Below, one piece after another: positions 17,499-25,585 of a stretch of DNA of 64,000 nucleotides. How positions within the stretch are numbered: position 1 is the first letter of the stretch; every line of letters starts with the position of its first letter. The stretch is taken from positions 702,304 through 766,303 of the forward strand of contig NZ_JACSPM010000001.1 in NCBI RefSeq assembly GCF_014837165.1, read 5' to 3'. Below the pieces are notes generated by a model. It saw only the letters and a list, made by a program, of their open reading frames with translations, made no database searches and was not told the origin of the DNA. Position numbers and translations under genes: made by a program. This stretch comes from Microbacterium gallinarum (GTDB taxonomy: Bacteria > Actinomycetota > Actinomycetes > Actinomycetales > Microbacteriaceae).

Positions 17499-18440
17499 TC
17501 AGTCCTTCTCTCGCGTCAGGCGGCGCTGGATGAGCGCGATGATGAGCACGGCCACGAAGAAGATCAGCGAGATCGCTGCGGCGTAGCCGATCTCCTGCTG
17601 CTCGTAGCCCTTGCGCACGGCGTGGAAGACGATCGTCGAGGTGGAGTTCACCGGGCCGCCCTGGGTCATCACATCGACCTGCACGAACAGGCCGAGCGCT
17701 GCGATCGTGATCGTGACGAGGACGAACACCATGGTGGGGCGCAGGCCCGGCCAGGTGACGTTGGTGAACTGCCGCCACGGGCTCGCCCCGTCCATCTTCG
17801 CGGCTTCGTAGAGTTCTTCGGGAATGGTCTGCAGCCCCGAGAGCCAGATGATCATGTGGAAGCCGACGGCCTGCCAGATCGACAGCACGATGATGGCGCC
17901 GAGCGCAGTGTCGGGGTTGTTGAGCCAGTCCGTCCCCGACCACAACCCGAACGTGACCGCGTCGATGAGCGAGTTGATCAGGCCGTCCTTCTGGTACATG
18001 AACTTCCAGAGGATCGACACGACCACGATCGAGGTGACGACCGGGATGAAGAAGATGACGCGGAAGGCTGTGACGCCGCGCATGCGGCGGTTCACGAGAA
18101 CCGCGAGCAGCAGTCCGAGGCCGGCCTGCACCGGTACGACCACGAGCGCGAACACGGCGGTGTTGCCCACCGACTGCACGAACACCGGGTCGGCGGTGAA
18201 CGCGCGGATGAAGTTGTCCATGCCGACGAAGCGCGGCGGGTTGGGCGAGATGAGGCGGGCGTTGGTGAACGACAGGGTGAACGCGAGGATCACGGGGATG
18301 ATCAGGAACAGGACCAGGAGGATGCCGGCAGGGGCGATCATCCCGAGTCCGGCCCAGGTCTCGCGGCCCCGGATGGAGCGGAAGCGACGGTAGGCGCGCC
18401 GAGGTTCTTCGGCGGCGACCGTCGGTGGGGTGACAGTCAT
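17499..18440 (-). CDS. carbohydrate ABC transporter permease (MalF type)
   Basis: This 313-residue permease has six hydrophobic segments and the EAA loop YEAAKMDGASPWRQFTNVTWP near residues 210-230. It is the first membrane gene after the binding-protein gene and is separated from it by a 12-bp hairpin that probably lowers its expression relative to the lipoprotein. Confidence 0.92.
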   Translation of the reverse strand: MTVTPPTVAAEEPRRAYRRFRSIRGRETWAGLGMIAPAGILLVLFLIIPVILAFTLSFTNARLISPNPPRFVGMDNFIRAFTADPVFVQSVGNTAVFALVVVPVQAGLGLLLAVLVNRRMRGVTAFRVIFFIPVVTSIVVVSILWKFMYQKDGLINSLIDAVTFGLWSGTDWLNNPDTALGAIIVLSIWQAVGFHMIIWLSGLQTIPEELYEAAKMDGASPWRQFTNVTWPGLRPTMVFVLVTITIAALGLFVQVDVMTQGGPVNSTSTIVFHAVRKGYEQQEIGYAAAISLIFFVAVLIIALIQRRLTREKD

Positions 18441-18459
18441 GGCAGATCTCTCTGAGGAT

Positions 18460-18492
18460 GCGCCGGCGGGGACGCGAGGCCCCCGCCGGCGC
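18460..18492 (-). promoter_or_regulatory. intercistronic 12-bp hairpin between binding-protein and permease genes
   Basis: GCGCCGGCGGGG (18460-18471) and its exact complement (18481-18492) flank a 9-base loop in the 58-bp gap between the lipoprotein stop and the permease start. Stable stems at this position are known in other sugar importers (for example malE-malF) to protect the upstream message and reduce read-through. The same role is inferred here. Confidence 0.7.
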
Positions 18493-18498
18493 GGTGGA

Positions 18499-19788
18499 TC
18501 ACTGGAAGCCGTAGCCGTCGTTGGACTCGATGTTGGCGTCGATCTCCGACACCGCGCGGTCGAGCGTCTCCTGGACGTCGGCGCCGTTCATGATGTCCTT
18601 TGCGGCGGTCTCGAACGTGGTCGAGATGACGGCGTAGGCGGGCGTCTCCGGACGCAGCACGGCGTACTCCTGCGAGAACTCCACGAACGGGCGCAGCGCG
18701 CCGTCCTCGCCGAAGTACTCGGAAGCCTGGGCCGCGGCCTCGGTCGCCGGGATCACGACCTGCTTGTCGGCGAACTCGGTGATGTACTCGTCCTGGAAGC
18801 TGAACTCCAGGTACTCACGAGCTCCGTCTGCGTCGTTGCACTCGGACGAGATCGCCCACTGCCACGAGCCGCCGCCGATCTTCGGGCCGTTGCCGAGGTC
18901 CGGCGGGGGCAGGATGAGCAGGTCGTCACCGACCGCGTCCAGCGCGGCCACGGCGTTCCAGACACCCGTGTAGCTCAGTGCCACCTCGTCGTCCACGAAC
19001 TCCTGGTTGCCGACCGTGCCGCCGTTGCCGGCGTAGCCGTCCGCGAACAGACCCGCGAACCACTCGCCCCACGCGACCGCCTCGGGCCCGTTGAGCACGC
19101 CGTCGGCGGAGAGCATCGTCGAGCGGTCGATCAGATCTGCACCGAAGCTCTGCAGGAACGGCGAGTAGGCGTACGGCCACCACTCCCCGGTGTCCTCGGC
19201 GCCGATGTCGATCGGCGTCTCGTAACCAGCTGCCTTGAGCGTCGAGAGCGCGGAGTCGAACTCGTCTGCCGTCCAGGGCTCGTCTGTCGTCGGGATGCGG
19301 ATGCCGTTCTCGGTCAGCACGGACTCGCGTGCGAAGATCGCGAGAGCGGCATCCCAGTAGCCGGCCGAGTAGATCTCGTCGTCCCACACGCCGACCGCAG
19401 TCGGCAGCAGCGAGTCCGTGAGCTCGGTCGGCAGCTCGAGCGGCTGCAGGTATCCCGCCCACGCCCAGTTCGGCATGATCGGGCCGTCGAGGTCGAGGAG
19501 GCAGGGAAGATCGCCGGATGCCGCAGCCGCGACGATCGCGTCGTTGTAGGCGCCCTGGGGGAACGACTCGTGGACGACCTGGTACTGATCCTGCGAATCG
19601 TTGAAGTCGGAGATGATCCGTTCGTAGACCTCGAGCTCGGCAGGGTTGCCGGCCGAGTGCGTCCACATGGTGAGCTCGGTGCGGCCGTCGTCGGTCGTGG
19701 CATCGCCCTGACCCGCCTGCCCGCACCCGGTCAGAGCCATGGCCCCGACCAACCCGACTGATACGAAGATCGGCGTCGTTCTGCGCAT
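18499..19788 (-). CDS. sugar-binding lipoprotein of ABC transporter
   Basis: This 429-residue extracellular solute-binding protein (family 1) is anchored by lipid. The signal peptide ends in a lipobox LTGC, with Cys22 as the lipidation site. The mature part starts with ELTMWTHSAGN and has the alternating alpha/beta pattern and acidic surface typical of actinobacterial sugar-binding proteins. ATG 19788 is preceded by AAAAGGAAA. The open frame upstream belongs to the shadow of the LacI gene. The ligand is inferred to be a fructose-containing oligosaccharide. Confidence 0.93.
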   Translation of the reverse strand: MRRTTPIFVSVGLVGAMALTGCGQAGQGDATTDDGRTELTMWTHSAGNPAELEVYERIISDFNDSQDQYQVVHESFPQGAYNDAIVAAAASGDLPCLLDLDGPIMPNWAWAGYLQPLELPTELTDSLLPTAVGVWDDEIYSAGYWDAALAIFARESVLTENGIRIPTTDEPWTADEFDSALSTLKAAGYETPIDIGAEDTGEWWPYAYSPFLQSFGADLIDRSTMLSADGVLNGPEAVAWGEWFAGLFADGYAGNGGTVGNQEFVDDEVALSYTGVWNAVAALDAVGDDLLILPPPDLGNGPKIGGGSWQWAISSECNDADGAREYLEFSFQDEYITEFADKQVVIPATEAAAQASEYFGEDGALRPFVEFSQEYAVLRPETPAYAVISTTFETAAKDIMNGADVQETLDRAVSEIDANIESNDGYGFQ

Positions 19789-19810
19789 TGTTGTGGTTTC
19801 CTTTTGTTGG

Positions 19811-19858
19811 TGACCGATGCTCGCGTCGGTCATTGATCGGAGGCTGCCTACGGCAGCC
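19811..19858 (-). terminator. hairpins at the lacI/binding-protein junction
   Basis: On the minus strand the LacI gene ends inside GGCTGCC-TAC-GGCAGCC (19842-19858, 7-bp stem). This is followed by TGACCGA/TCGGTCA (19811-19817, 19826-19832; 8-base loop). Together they form partial terminator or attenuator structures in the 59-bp gap before the binding-protein gene. No separate promoter for that gene was found. Confidence 0.4.
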
Positions 19859-20924
19859 GTTCGGTGTGTGAAGCCCGTCGCCGGTTCGGTTTGGCGACTT
19901 GCGCCGGCGGCGGGCCCACGGAGCCTCGTCGGATGACGGGGCACTCCATCAGGTGCGCGGCGTCCTCGTCCCCCTCCGCACGGACGCCGAGTGCGACCTC
20001 CATCGCCCATCGCCCCATGGCGTAATGGGGCAGAGCGACGGTGGTCAGTGGGGGATCCTGTTCCGCGGCGATGAGCTGCTGGTCGTCGTAGCCGACGACG
20101 GACAGGTCGCGCGGGATCTCGAGTCCGCGATGGTGCGCGGCGGTGTAGACACCGACCGCCATGCGGTCGTTGAAGCAGAAGACGGCGGTCGGCCGCTGGT
20201 CGTCGGGCAGGTCGAGGAGCCGGTCGAAAGCGGCTCGGCCGCCGTGCGCGGACGTGTCGCCGGCCACGCGGAGTGCCGGATCGACAGGAATGTCCGCCTC
20301 CGTCAGCGCCTCGACGTATCCGTCGTAGCGCAGAGTCGAGGCGATGGGCGCATCGTCGGTGTCGAGGAAGGCGATCCGCCGGTGCCCCGCGGCCACGAGC
20401 TCGCGTACGGCGGCGAGCCCGCCCGCGCGGTCGTCGGGCACGACGCTGCGGAATCCGCCGCCTTCGGGACGGCAGTCGAGGAAGACCGTCGAGGCGGGGA
20501 GTCCCTCCGGCGCCTCCACAACGCGGTGCCACATGCACGCGTAGATCATCGCGTCGACCTGCTGCGCCGAGAGTGCGGTGATCGCGTCGCGCTCGATCGC
20601 CGCGTCGCCATCCGTGTTCACGAGGAAGACGAGGTGCCCGCTCTCTCGCGCGGCATCCTGCGCTCCAGCCAGCATCCGCCCCGCGAACGGCGTCGTCGCG
20701 ATCTGGTCGGAGATCAGGCCGACGGTGCGGGTCTGCTGGGTGCGCAGGCCGCGGGCGACGGAGCTCGGGGCGTAGCCGACGGCTCGGGCGGCGTCGCGGA
20801 CGCGCTGCCGGGTCTGCTCGGGAATGCGCGACTCCACATCGTTCATCACGAGCGAGACGGTGGTCACGGACACGCCTGCCGCAGCCGCGACATCCGAGAT
20901 CCTGGCCCTGACCACGTTCCACAT
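19848..20924 (-). CDS. LacI family regulator of the fructan-type operon
   Basis: This 358-residue repressor has an N-terminal helix-turn-helix (ISDVAAAAGVSVTTVSLVMND, residues 9-29), a hinge (YAPSSVARGLRTQQT) and a periplasmic-binding-protein-like sugar domain ending in RRGSVGPP. It heads the operon on the same strand. The start is taken at ATG 20924; GTG 20915 is better spaced from AAGG and is an alternative. A palindrome upstream of the start suggests autorepression. Confidence 0.92.
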   Translation of the reverse strand: MWNVVRARISDVAAAAGVSVTTVSLVMNDVESRIPEQTRQRVRDAARAVGYAPSSVARGLRTQQTRTVGLISDQIATTPFAGRMLAGAQDAARESGHLVFLVNTDGDAAIERDAITALSAQQVDAMIYACMWHRVVEAPEGLPASTVFLDCRPEGGGFRSVVPDDRAGGLAAVRELVAAGHRRIAFLDTDDAPIASTLRYDGYVEALTEADIPVDPALRVAGDTSAHGGRAAFDRLLDLPDDQRPTAVFCFNDRMAVGVYTAAHHRGLEIPRDLSVVGYDDQQLIAAEQDPPLTTVALPHYAMGRWAMEVALGVRAEGDEDAAHLMECPVIRRGSVGPPPAQVAKPNRRRASHTERLP

Positions 20925-20932
20925 CCTTGTGA

Positions 20933-20987
20933 TAAATCGATTTAGCGAACGGACATGATTATGGACCCGTCGGGCTCCATCCGTCAA
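20933..20987 (-). promoter_or_regulatory. promoter and LacI operator of the fructan-type operon
   Basis: On the minus strand, TTGACG (20987-20982), 18 bases and CATAAT (20963-20958) form a good promoter. Downstream, TAAATCGATTTA (20933-20944) is a perfect 12-bp palindrome with a central CG, typical of LacI operators, lying between the predicted transcription start and the start codon. A bound repressor would act as a roadblock on the whole six-gene unit. Confidence 0.8.
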
Positions 20988-21064
20988 GAGGGGTGATGCC
21001 CCGGCCGATGTCGCCGGTGGGTGGGACGATCCGCAGACGGAGCGAGCGGGCGGGAGGGGCGGCG

Positions 21065-22261
21065 ATGCGAGGCGAGGCGACCGTTCTGCACGCGGACCTC
21101 GACGCGTTCTACGCGTCGGTCGAGCAGCGCGATGCCCCGGCCCTCCGCGGCCGGCCAGTCATCGTCGGCGGCGGAGTCGTGCTCGCGGCGAGCTACGAGG
21201 CGAAGGCCCGGGGCGTGCGCACCGCGATGGGCGGCCGCCAGGCGCGGGAGCTGTGCCCCGATGCCGTCGTGGTGCCGCCGCGGATGGAGGCGTACTCCGC
21301 AGCAAGCCGCGCCGTGTTCGAGATCTTCCGCGACACGACGCCGCTCGTCGAGGGACTCTCCATCGACGAGGCGTTCCTCGAAGTGGGAGGGCTCCGGCGC
21401 ATCGCCGGCACGCCCGAGCAGATCGCCGTCAGCCTGCGAAAGCGGGTGCGCGCCGACGTCGGGCTCGCCATCTCGGTCGGCGTCGCGCGCACGAAGTTCC
21501 TCGCCAAGGTCGCGAGCGCAGTCAGCAAGCCCGACGGGCTGCTCGTCGTCGAGCCCGAGCGGGAACAGGAGTTCCTGCTGCCGCTGCCCGTCGAGCGGCT
21601 CTGGGGTGTCGGCAAGGTCACTGCCGAGAAGCTGCACGGGCTCGGCATCCACACGGTCGGCGAGCTGGCCGAGCTGGAGGCCGCCGCGGCCGAGCGGCTG
21701 CTGGGCAAGGCGACCGGCGCGCACCTCCACGCGCTCGCGCGGCTGCGCGATCCGCGCCCGGTCGACACGACGAAGCGCCGTGGATCCATCGGCTCGCAGC
21801 GCGCACTGGGCAACCGTCCGCGGTCGCCCGACGAACTCGACCTCATCCTCACGCAGATCGTCGATCGCCTCGCCGCTCGCCTCCGCGACCGCGACCGCGT
21901 GTGCCGCACGGTCGTGCTGCGCCTCCGCTTCGGCGACTTCGCGAAGGCGACGCGCTCGCACACCGTCCGTTTCCCGACCGACCGCACCGCTGTGCTGCTC
22001 TCGGTGGCGCGGAGGCTGCTCGCCGCCGCCCAACCCGAGATCACCCAGCGGGGCATCACTCTCATCGGCCTATCCCTTTCACAGCTCGGACGGGCCGACA
22101 GCATCCAGCCCGAACTGCCGATCGACTGGGACGACGGCGCCCGCCTCGACACCGTGCTCGACGCGCTGCGCGACCGCTTCGGCGCGACGACGGTCTCGCG
22201 TGCCGCGCAGCTCGGACGCGATCCCGGATGGTCGACGCCGATCCTGCCGGAGCACGAATGA
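21065..22261 (+). CDS. dinB: DNA polymerase IV (Y family)
   Basis: This 398-residue translesion polymerase starts with VLHADLDAFYASVEQ, which carries the first catalytic Asp (Asp11). The second metal site SIDEAFLE lies near residue 102, followed by the thumb helix-hairpin-helix (WGVGKVTAEKLHGLGIHTVGEL) and little-finger domain. GGGAGGGG precedes ATG 21065. The upstream ATG 20993 would place 24 extra residues across the lacI promoter and is less likely. No C-terminal clamp motif of standard form and no LexA box were seen. Confidence 0.93.
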   Translation: MRGEATVLHADLDAFYASVEQRDAPALRGRPVIVGGGVVLAASYEAKARGVRTAMGGRQARELCPDAVVVPPRMEAYSAASRAVFEIFRDTTPLVEGLSIDEAFLEVGGLRRIAGTPEQIAVSLRKRVRADVGLAISVGVARTKFLAKVASAVSKPDGLLVVEPEREQEFLLPLPVERLWGVGKVTAEKLHGLGIHTVGELAELEAAAAERLLGKATGAHLHALARLRDPRPVDTTKRRGSIGSQRALGNRPRSPDELDLILTQIVDRLAARLRDRDRVCRTVVLRLRFGDFAKATRSHTVRFPTDRTAVLLSVARRLLAAAQPEITQRGITLIGLSLSQLGRADSIQPELPIDWDDGARLDTVLDALRDRFGATTVSRAAQLGRDPGWSTPILPEHE

Positions 22262-22304
22262 CCCGCCCGCGACGTGCGGCCGAGGCGAGGCTGAGGTGCG
22301 CCAG

Positions 22305-22310
22305 TAGACT
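22305..22310 (+). promoter_or_regulatory. TAGACT -10 box of marR-type gene
   Basis: TAGACT ends nine bases before ATG 22320, so the mRNA would have a leader of only about three bases. No Shine-Dalgarno fits in that space. This is a leaderless or near-leaderless start. Confidence 0.5.
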
Positions 22311-22319
22311 CGCACCGTC

Positions 22320-22817
22320 ATGGCCTATCAGGTGCCCCGCATGGACGAGCTCCAGTCGAGAGCGTGGCTCGCGCTGGTGTGGACGGCCGAGCTGCTGCCC
22401 GCCGCGCTCGACGCCCAGCTGCAGGCCGACTCCGACATGACGCACTTCGAGTTCATGGTGCTCAGCACGCTGCAGCAGGCGAAGGGCGCCGCGCTGCGCT
22501 CGACGGACCTCGCCGCCGCAGTCAACTCCACGATGCCGCGGCTGTCGCGCGTGATCGGCAAGCTCGCCGAGCGCGGACTCGTGGAGCGGCGCGGCACCGA
22601 GGGTGATGCGCGCGTCAAGATCGTGCACCTGACGACGGCGGGGCGCCGGGAGCTCGTCCGCGCCGTCCCGCGGCACATCGCTCGCGTGAAGGAGCTCGTG
22701 ATCGACCGGCTGACGTCCGACGAGCTCGAGGGTGTGACCGCCGCCCTCGAACCCCTCGTCGAACGGTTGGACCCTCAGCAGCGCGTCGGCTTCGGCGAGC
22801 GCGCCGCCTCCGGCTGA
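22320..22817 (+). CDS. MarR family transcriptional regulator
   Basis: This 165-residue winged-helix protein has the MarR layout. Residues 40-55 (MTHFEFMVLSTLQQAK) form a dimer/DNA helix, RSTDLAAAVNSTMPRLSRVIGKLAERGLVERR is the recognition region (about 60-91), and DARVKIVHLTTAGR is the wing. It is convergent with the damaged alpha/beta hydrolase gene, which it may or may not regulate. The ligand is unknown. Confidence 0.92.
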   Translation: MAYQVPRMDELQSRAWLALVWTAELLPAALDAQLQADSDMTHFEFMVLSTLQQAKGAALRSTDLAAAVNSTMPRLSRVIGKLAERGLVERRGTEGDARVKIVHLTTAGRRELVRAVPRHIARVKELVIDRLTSDELEGVTAALEPLVERLDPQQRVGFGERAASG

Positions 22818-22830
22818 CCCGCGGCCTTGC

Positions 22831-23572
22831 TCAGCGACCCGCGGCGACCGCGGCCTGGGCGGCTCGCTCGATCGTCTCGGCGACGACATCGGCCCGGGTC
22901 ATGAAGACCGCGTGACTGGTGGCCACCTCGGTGATCTCGGCGCCGATGCGCTGGGCCATGTGGCGCAGCATCGCCACGTCGAACGCGTGGTCCTCCGTCG
23001 CGATGACGGCCCAGCTCGGCTTCGTCTCCCAGGCGGCGTGCTCGACCTTCTCACCGAACACCGCCATGTTGATCGGCACCTGACTGTCGCGGAGGAACGC
23101 GGCGTCCGCCTCGCTCGCGTCATGTGCGAACCCGGCCTGGAAGCGATCGTGGTCGAGGAAGCCGAAGCCGTCCTCGCCGACGTCGATGACGAAGTCCGGC
23201 GTCTCGGCGAAGCCCTCGTACTGCTGCGAGGTGTTCTCGCCCGCGCCGGGCGCGAGGGCCGAGACGTAGACCAAGTCCCACGACGTTCGGGTGGTCGCCC
23301 GCCGCAGTGATCACCGTGCCGCCCCACGAGTGGCCGACGAGGATCGTCGGCCCCTCCTGCAGGTCGAGCACGCGCCGAGTCGCGGCGACGTCATCGGCGA
23401 GAGACGTCAGCGGGTTCTGGACGATCGTCACCCTGTGACCGCGGGCGGTGAGCCGGTCGTAGACCGCGCGCCATCCGGATCCGTCCGCGAACGCGCCGTG
23501 CACGAGCACGACGTTCGGGATGAACCCGGCGGAGGTGTCGGGGGTGAGTGTGGTGGTGTCTGTCGTGGACAT
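22831..23572 (-). pseudogene. alpha/beta hydrolase interrupted by a one-base insertion
   Basis: The first 100 or so residues (VVLVHGAFADGSGW oxyanion region, nucleophile elbow GHSWGG) are in one frame from ATG 23572. The rest (VYVSALAPGAGENTS, acid TEDHAF, His in TSHAVFM) is in another frame ending at 22831. The frames join at 23273-23274, where GGACTTGGTCTAC reads correctly as GGACTGGTCTAC if one T is removed; this restores the family's GLVYVSA motif. The full product would be about 246 residues. It is either a recent frameshift or a sequencing error. The promoter carries a GntR-type operator shared with the neighbouring gntR gene. Confidence 0.85.
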
Positions 23573-23635
23573 CTGCGTTTCCTCTCTTCATCACGGCTGT
23601 GTGCCGTCGGTGGTCAGGTGCAACACCGGCGATAC

Positions 23636-23648
23636 GCAATATATTGCA
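23636..23648. promoter_or_regulatory. GntR-type operator upstream of the hydrolase gene
   Basis: GCAATATATTGC (23636-23647) is a perfect 12-bp palindrome 64 bases before the hydrolase start. It shares 11 of 13 bases with the site at 24352-24364 next to the gntR start codon, so the adjacent GntR protein probably binds both. Confidence 0.75.
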
Positions 23649-23685
23649 TCCGTCGAGGATCGGCCACGGTTCTTCCTGCCCGACG

Positions 23686-24351
23686 CTAGACCGGCAGCTG
23701 GCCCGGCACTGCGACGGGCAACGTCTGCCAGGTGTCGAAGGCGAGCCGGGCGGCCCCCTCGGCGTCGCCGGCCGCGCACAGCGCGATCAGCGCATCATGG
23801 CGCTCGCGAGCGGCGAAGCGGTCGATCGACACGAAGCGAAGGAACTCGGCGCGACGCACCACGGGTTCGAACTGTCCGAGGACCATCGCGATCGAGGGAT
23901 TGCCGGATGCCTCCACCAGCGCGCCGTGGAAGTCGTCGTCGGCCCGGATCGCGCTGTCGGCATCGCCCGACTCGACGGCCGCGGCGAACGCAGCGTTCGC
24001 CTGCCGCATCCGCTCGATCACCGACGCGGTGATCAACGGAACCGCGAGACGAGCGGCGAGCCCGTGCATCGCCGCGACGATGTCGCGCGCGTGGCGCACG
24101 GCATCCTCCTCCATCTCGGCGACCACGGTCGAGCGCCCCGGGCGCGCCACGATCAGACCGCTCGCGGCGAGCCGGAGCAGCGCCTCACGCACCGGAGTCC
24201 GGCTGACACCGAGCCACTCCGCGAGATCACCGTCGCGGAGCGTCTCACCGGGCGAGAACGTGCCGTCGACGATCGCGTCGCGCAATCGTGCGTAGACGTC
24301 GTCACGCAAGAGCGAACGCCCAACCTTCGGAGATGACTGCGGAATCGGCAT
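23686..24351 (-). CDS. GntR family regulator (FadR/FCD subgroup)
   Basis: This 221-residue regulator has an N-terminal winged helix (LRDAIVDGTFSPGETLRDGDLAEWLGVSRTPVREALLRLAASGL, about residues 19-62). An all-helical FCD-type ligand domain follows, containing the spaced D/H residues (DDDFHGALVEASGN and the RERHDALI region) that usually bind a metal and a carboxylate ligand. The start is ATG 24351. Operator sequences lie at its own promoter and upstream of the hydrolase, implying control of both. Confidence 0.9.
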   Translation of the reverse strand: MPIPQSSPKVGRSLLRDDVYARLRDAIVDGTFSPGETLRDGDLAEWLGVSRTPVREALLRLAASGLIVARPGRSTVVAEMEEDAVRHARDIVAAMHGLAARLAVPLITASVIERMRQANAAFAAAVESGDADSAIRADDDFHGALVEASGNPSIAMVLGQFEPVVRRAEFLRFVSIDRFAARERHDALIALCAAGDAEGAARLAFDTWQTLPVAVPGQLPV

Positions 24352-24386
24352 GCGATGTATTGCACACAGAATTCGGTCAGCCGTCA
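24352..24386 (-). promoter_or_regulatory. gntR promoter with overlapping operator
   Basis: On the minus strand, TTGACG, 17 bases and TGCAAT are followed seven bases later by ATG 24351. The operator GCGATGTATTGCA (24352-24364) covers the -10 box and the start point. It is nearly identical to the palindrome at 23636. The arrangement predicts direct autorepression of a leaderless transcript. Confidence 0.65.
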
Positions 24387-24472
24387 AGCCGTGCGGCCGA
24401 TAGGCCCACCCCCGTCATCGACGACATCTGCTGATCTTCGGCGCACACAGCCGTGCACGCGAGAATCGTCGC

Positions 24473-25576
24473 ATGACCCGACGAGTGATGACGGCGCCGG
24501 CGCGGTGGCTGCGGGCGATGACGGAACCGGGCCGGCTGCTGCTGGCATTGAAGACAGGGGTCGCTGCCGCTCTGGCCTGGTACCTCGCTCCCCTGCTGCC
24601 CATCACGGACGATCAGTACTCGTACTATGCGCCGCTCGGAGTTCTCGTGAGCATGTATCCGACGGTGGCGGCATCCGCTCGCTCAGGCCTGCAGGCCATC
24701 ATCGGTCTGGCGATGGGGATCGGCCTGGGGCTCCTCGGCATCGCGGCGCTCTCCGCGGGGGTGCCGGGCGTGCTGGCACTTGCCATCGTGGTCGGCGTGG
24801 GCGTGCTGTTCGGCGGAGTTCAGGCCCTGGGCGTCGGCCGCGACTGGGTGGCGATCGCGGCCCTGTTCGTGCTCCTTCTCAGTGGGGGTGACACCGAGGA
24901 TTTCACTCTCTCTTATCTGGTCACCATGGCGTTCGGCGTCGTCGTCGGCATCCTGGCGAACTTCGTCATCGTGCCGCCGCTGTATCTCGAGCGAGCAAGC
25001 GCGCGCCTATCCGAACTGCGCGACACGCTGAGCGCGCTGCTGGAAGCCATCGCAGATCACGTGCAGGGAGGGGCCGTGGACGCCGAGGCGTTCGAGGCCG
25101 CATTGGCGGAGCTCGACCAGACGGCGGCCGACGTCCGCGTCGAAGTATACGAAGCTGACGAGAGCCGGAAGGTGAACCCCCGGGGCCGGCGTCACCGTTC
25201 GAAGCCCCAAGAGAACCTCGATCGGCTCCAGGCTCTGGAGCGCGCCGTGTTCTATGCGAGGGAGTTCGCCGATGTTCTGGTGGCACTCGCCCGCGCGAAC
25301 GACGTCACTCTCGGGCGCGACGTCAGTCCTGCCCTGTCCCACGCCATCCGTACGTGCGCCGCGTTGGTGGCCACCCCCGTGCATGCCGATGAGTCGCCGA
25401 CGCGTCTGGAGGAGGCCAACGCAGCGTTAGAGCAGTATGTGGTCGCACTGTCGGAAGTGCGCGGCGGCGGGGCGACGTTCGTCGCACACCAGATCACCCC
25501 CGCCGCTTTCCTCCGCCGGACCATAGATGCGTCGGTGCCGTTCGTCCGCACTGACAGCGCCGAGGCGCCCGATTAG
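24473..25576 (+). CDS. FUSC family membrane protein
   Basis: This 367-residue protein has an N-terminal membrane half with about six hydrophobic segments (residues 25-165) in the pattern of FUSC/aromatic acid exporter proteins (DDQYSYYAPLGVLVSMYPTVAASARSGLQAIIG). The soluble C-terminal half is helical and partly coiled (residues 175-320). Homologues are proposed exporters of aromatic acids. GAGAAT ends six bases before ATG 24473, another leaderless-type start. Its stop codon lies within the promoter of the next gene. Confidence 0.8.
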   Translation: MTRRVMTAPARWLRAMTEPGRLLLALKTGVAAALAWYLAPLLPITDDQYSYYAPLGVLVSMYPTVAASARSGLQAIIGLAMGIGLGLLGIAALSAGVPGVLALAIVVGVGVLFGGVQALGVGRDWVAIAALFVLLLSGGDTEDFTLSYLVTMAFGVVVGILANFVIVPPLYLERASARLSELRDTLSALLEAIADHVQGGAVDAEAFEAALAELDQTAADVRVEVYEADESRKVNPRGRRHRSKPQENLDRLQALERAVFYAREFADVLVALARANDVTLGRDVSPALSHAIRTCAALVATPVHADESPTRLEEANAALEQYVVALSEVRGGGATFVAHQITPAAFLRRTIDASVPFVRTDSAEAPD

Positions 25577-25579
25577 GGT
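25551..25579 (+). promoter_or_regulatory. promoter of the BCCT transporter gene inside the end of the FUSC gene
   Basis: CTGACA (25551-25556), exactly 17 bases and TAGGGT (25574-25579) form a near-consensus promoter. The TAG of the -10 box is the stop codon of the FUSC gene. Six bases later is ATG 25586, so the transcript would be leaderless. Confidence 0.7.
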
Positions 25580-25585
25580 GGACGG

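Noticed and set aside
20941..20990. LexA/SOS box upstream of dinB
   Set aside because: No GAAC-N4-GTTC palindrome was found; the only palindrome there is the LacI operator.
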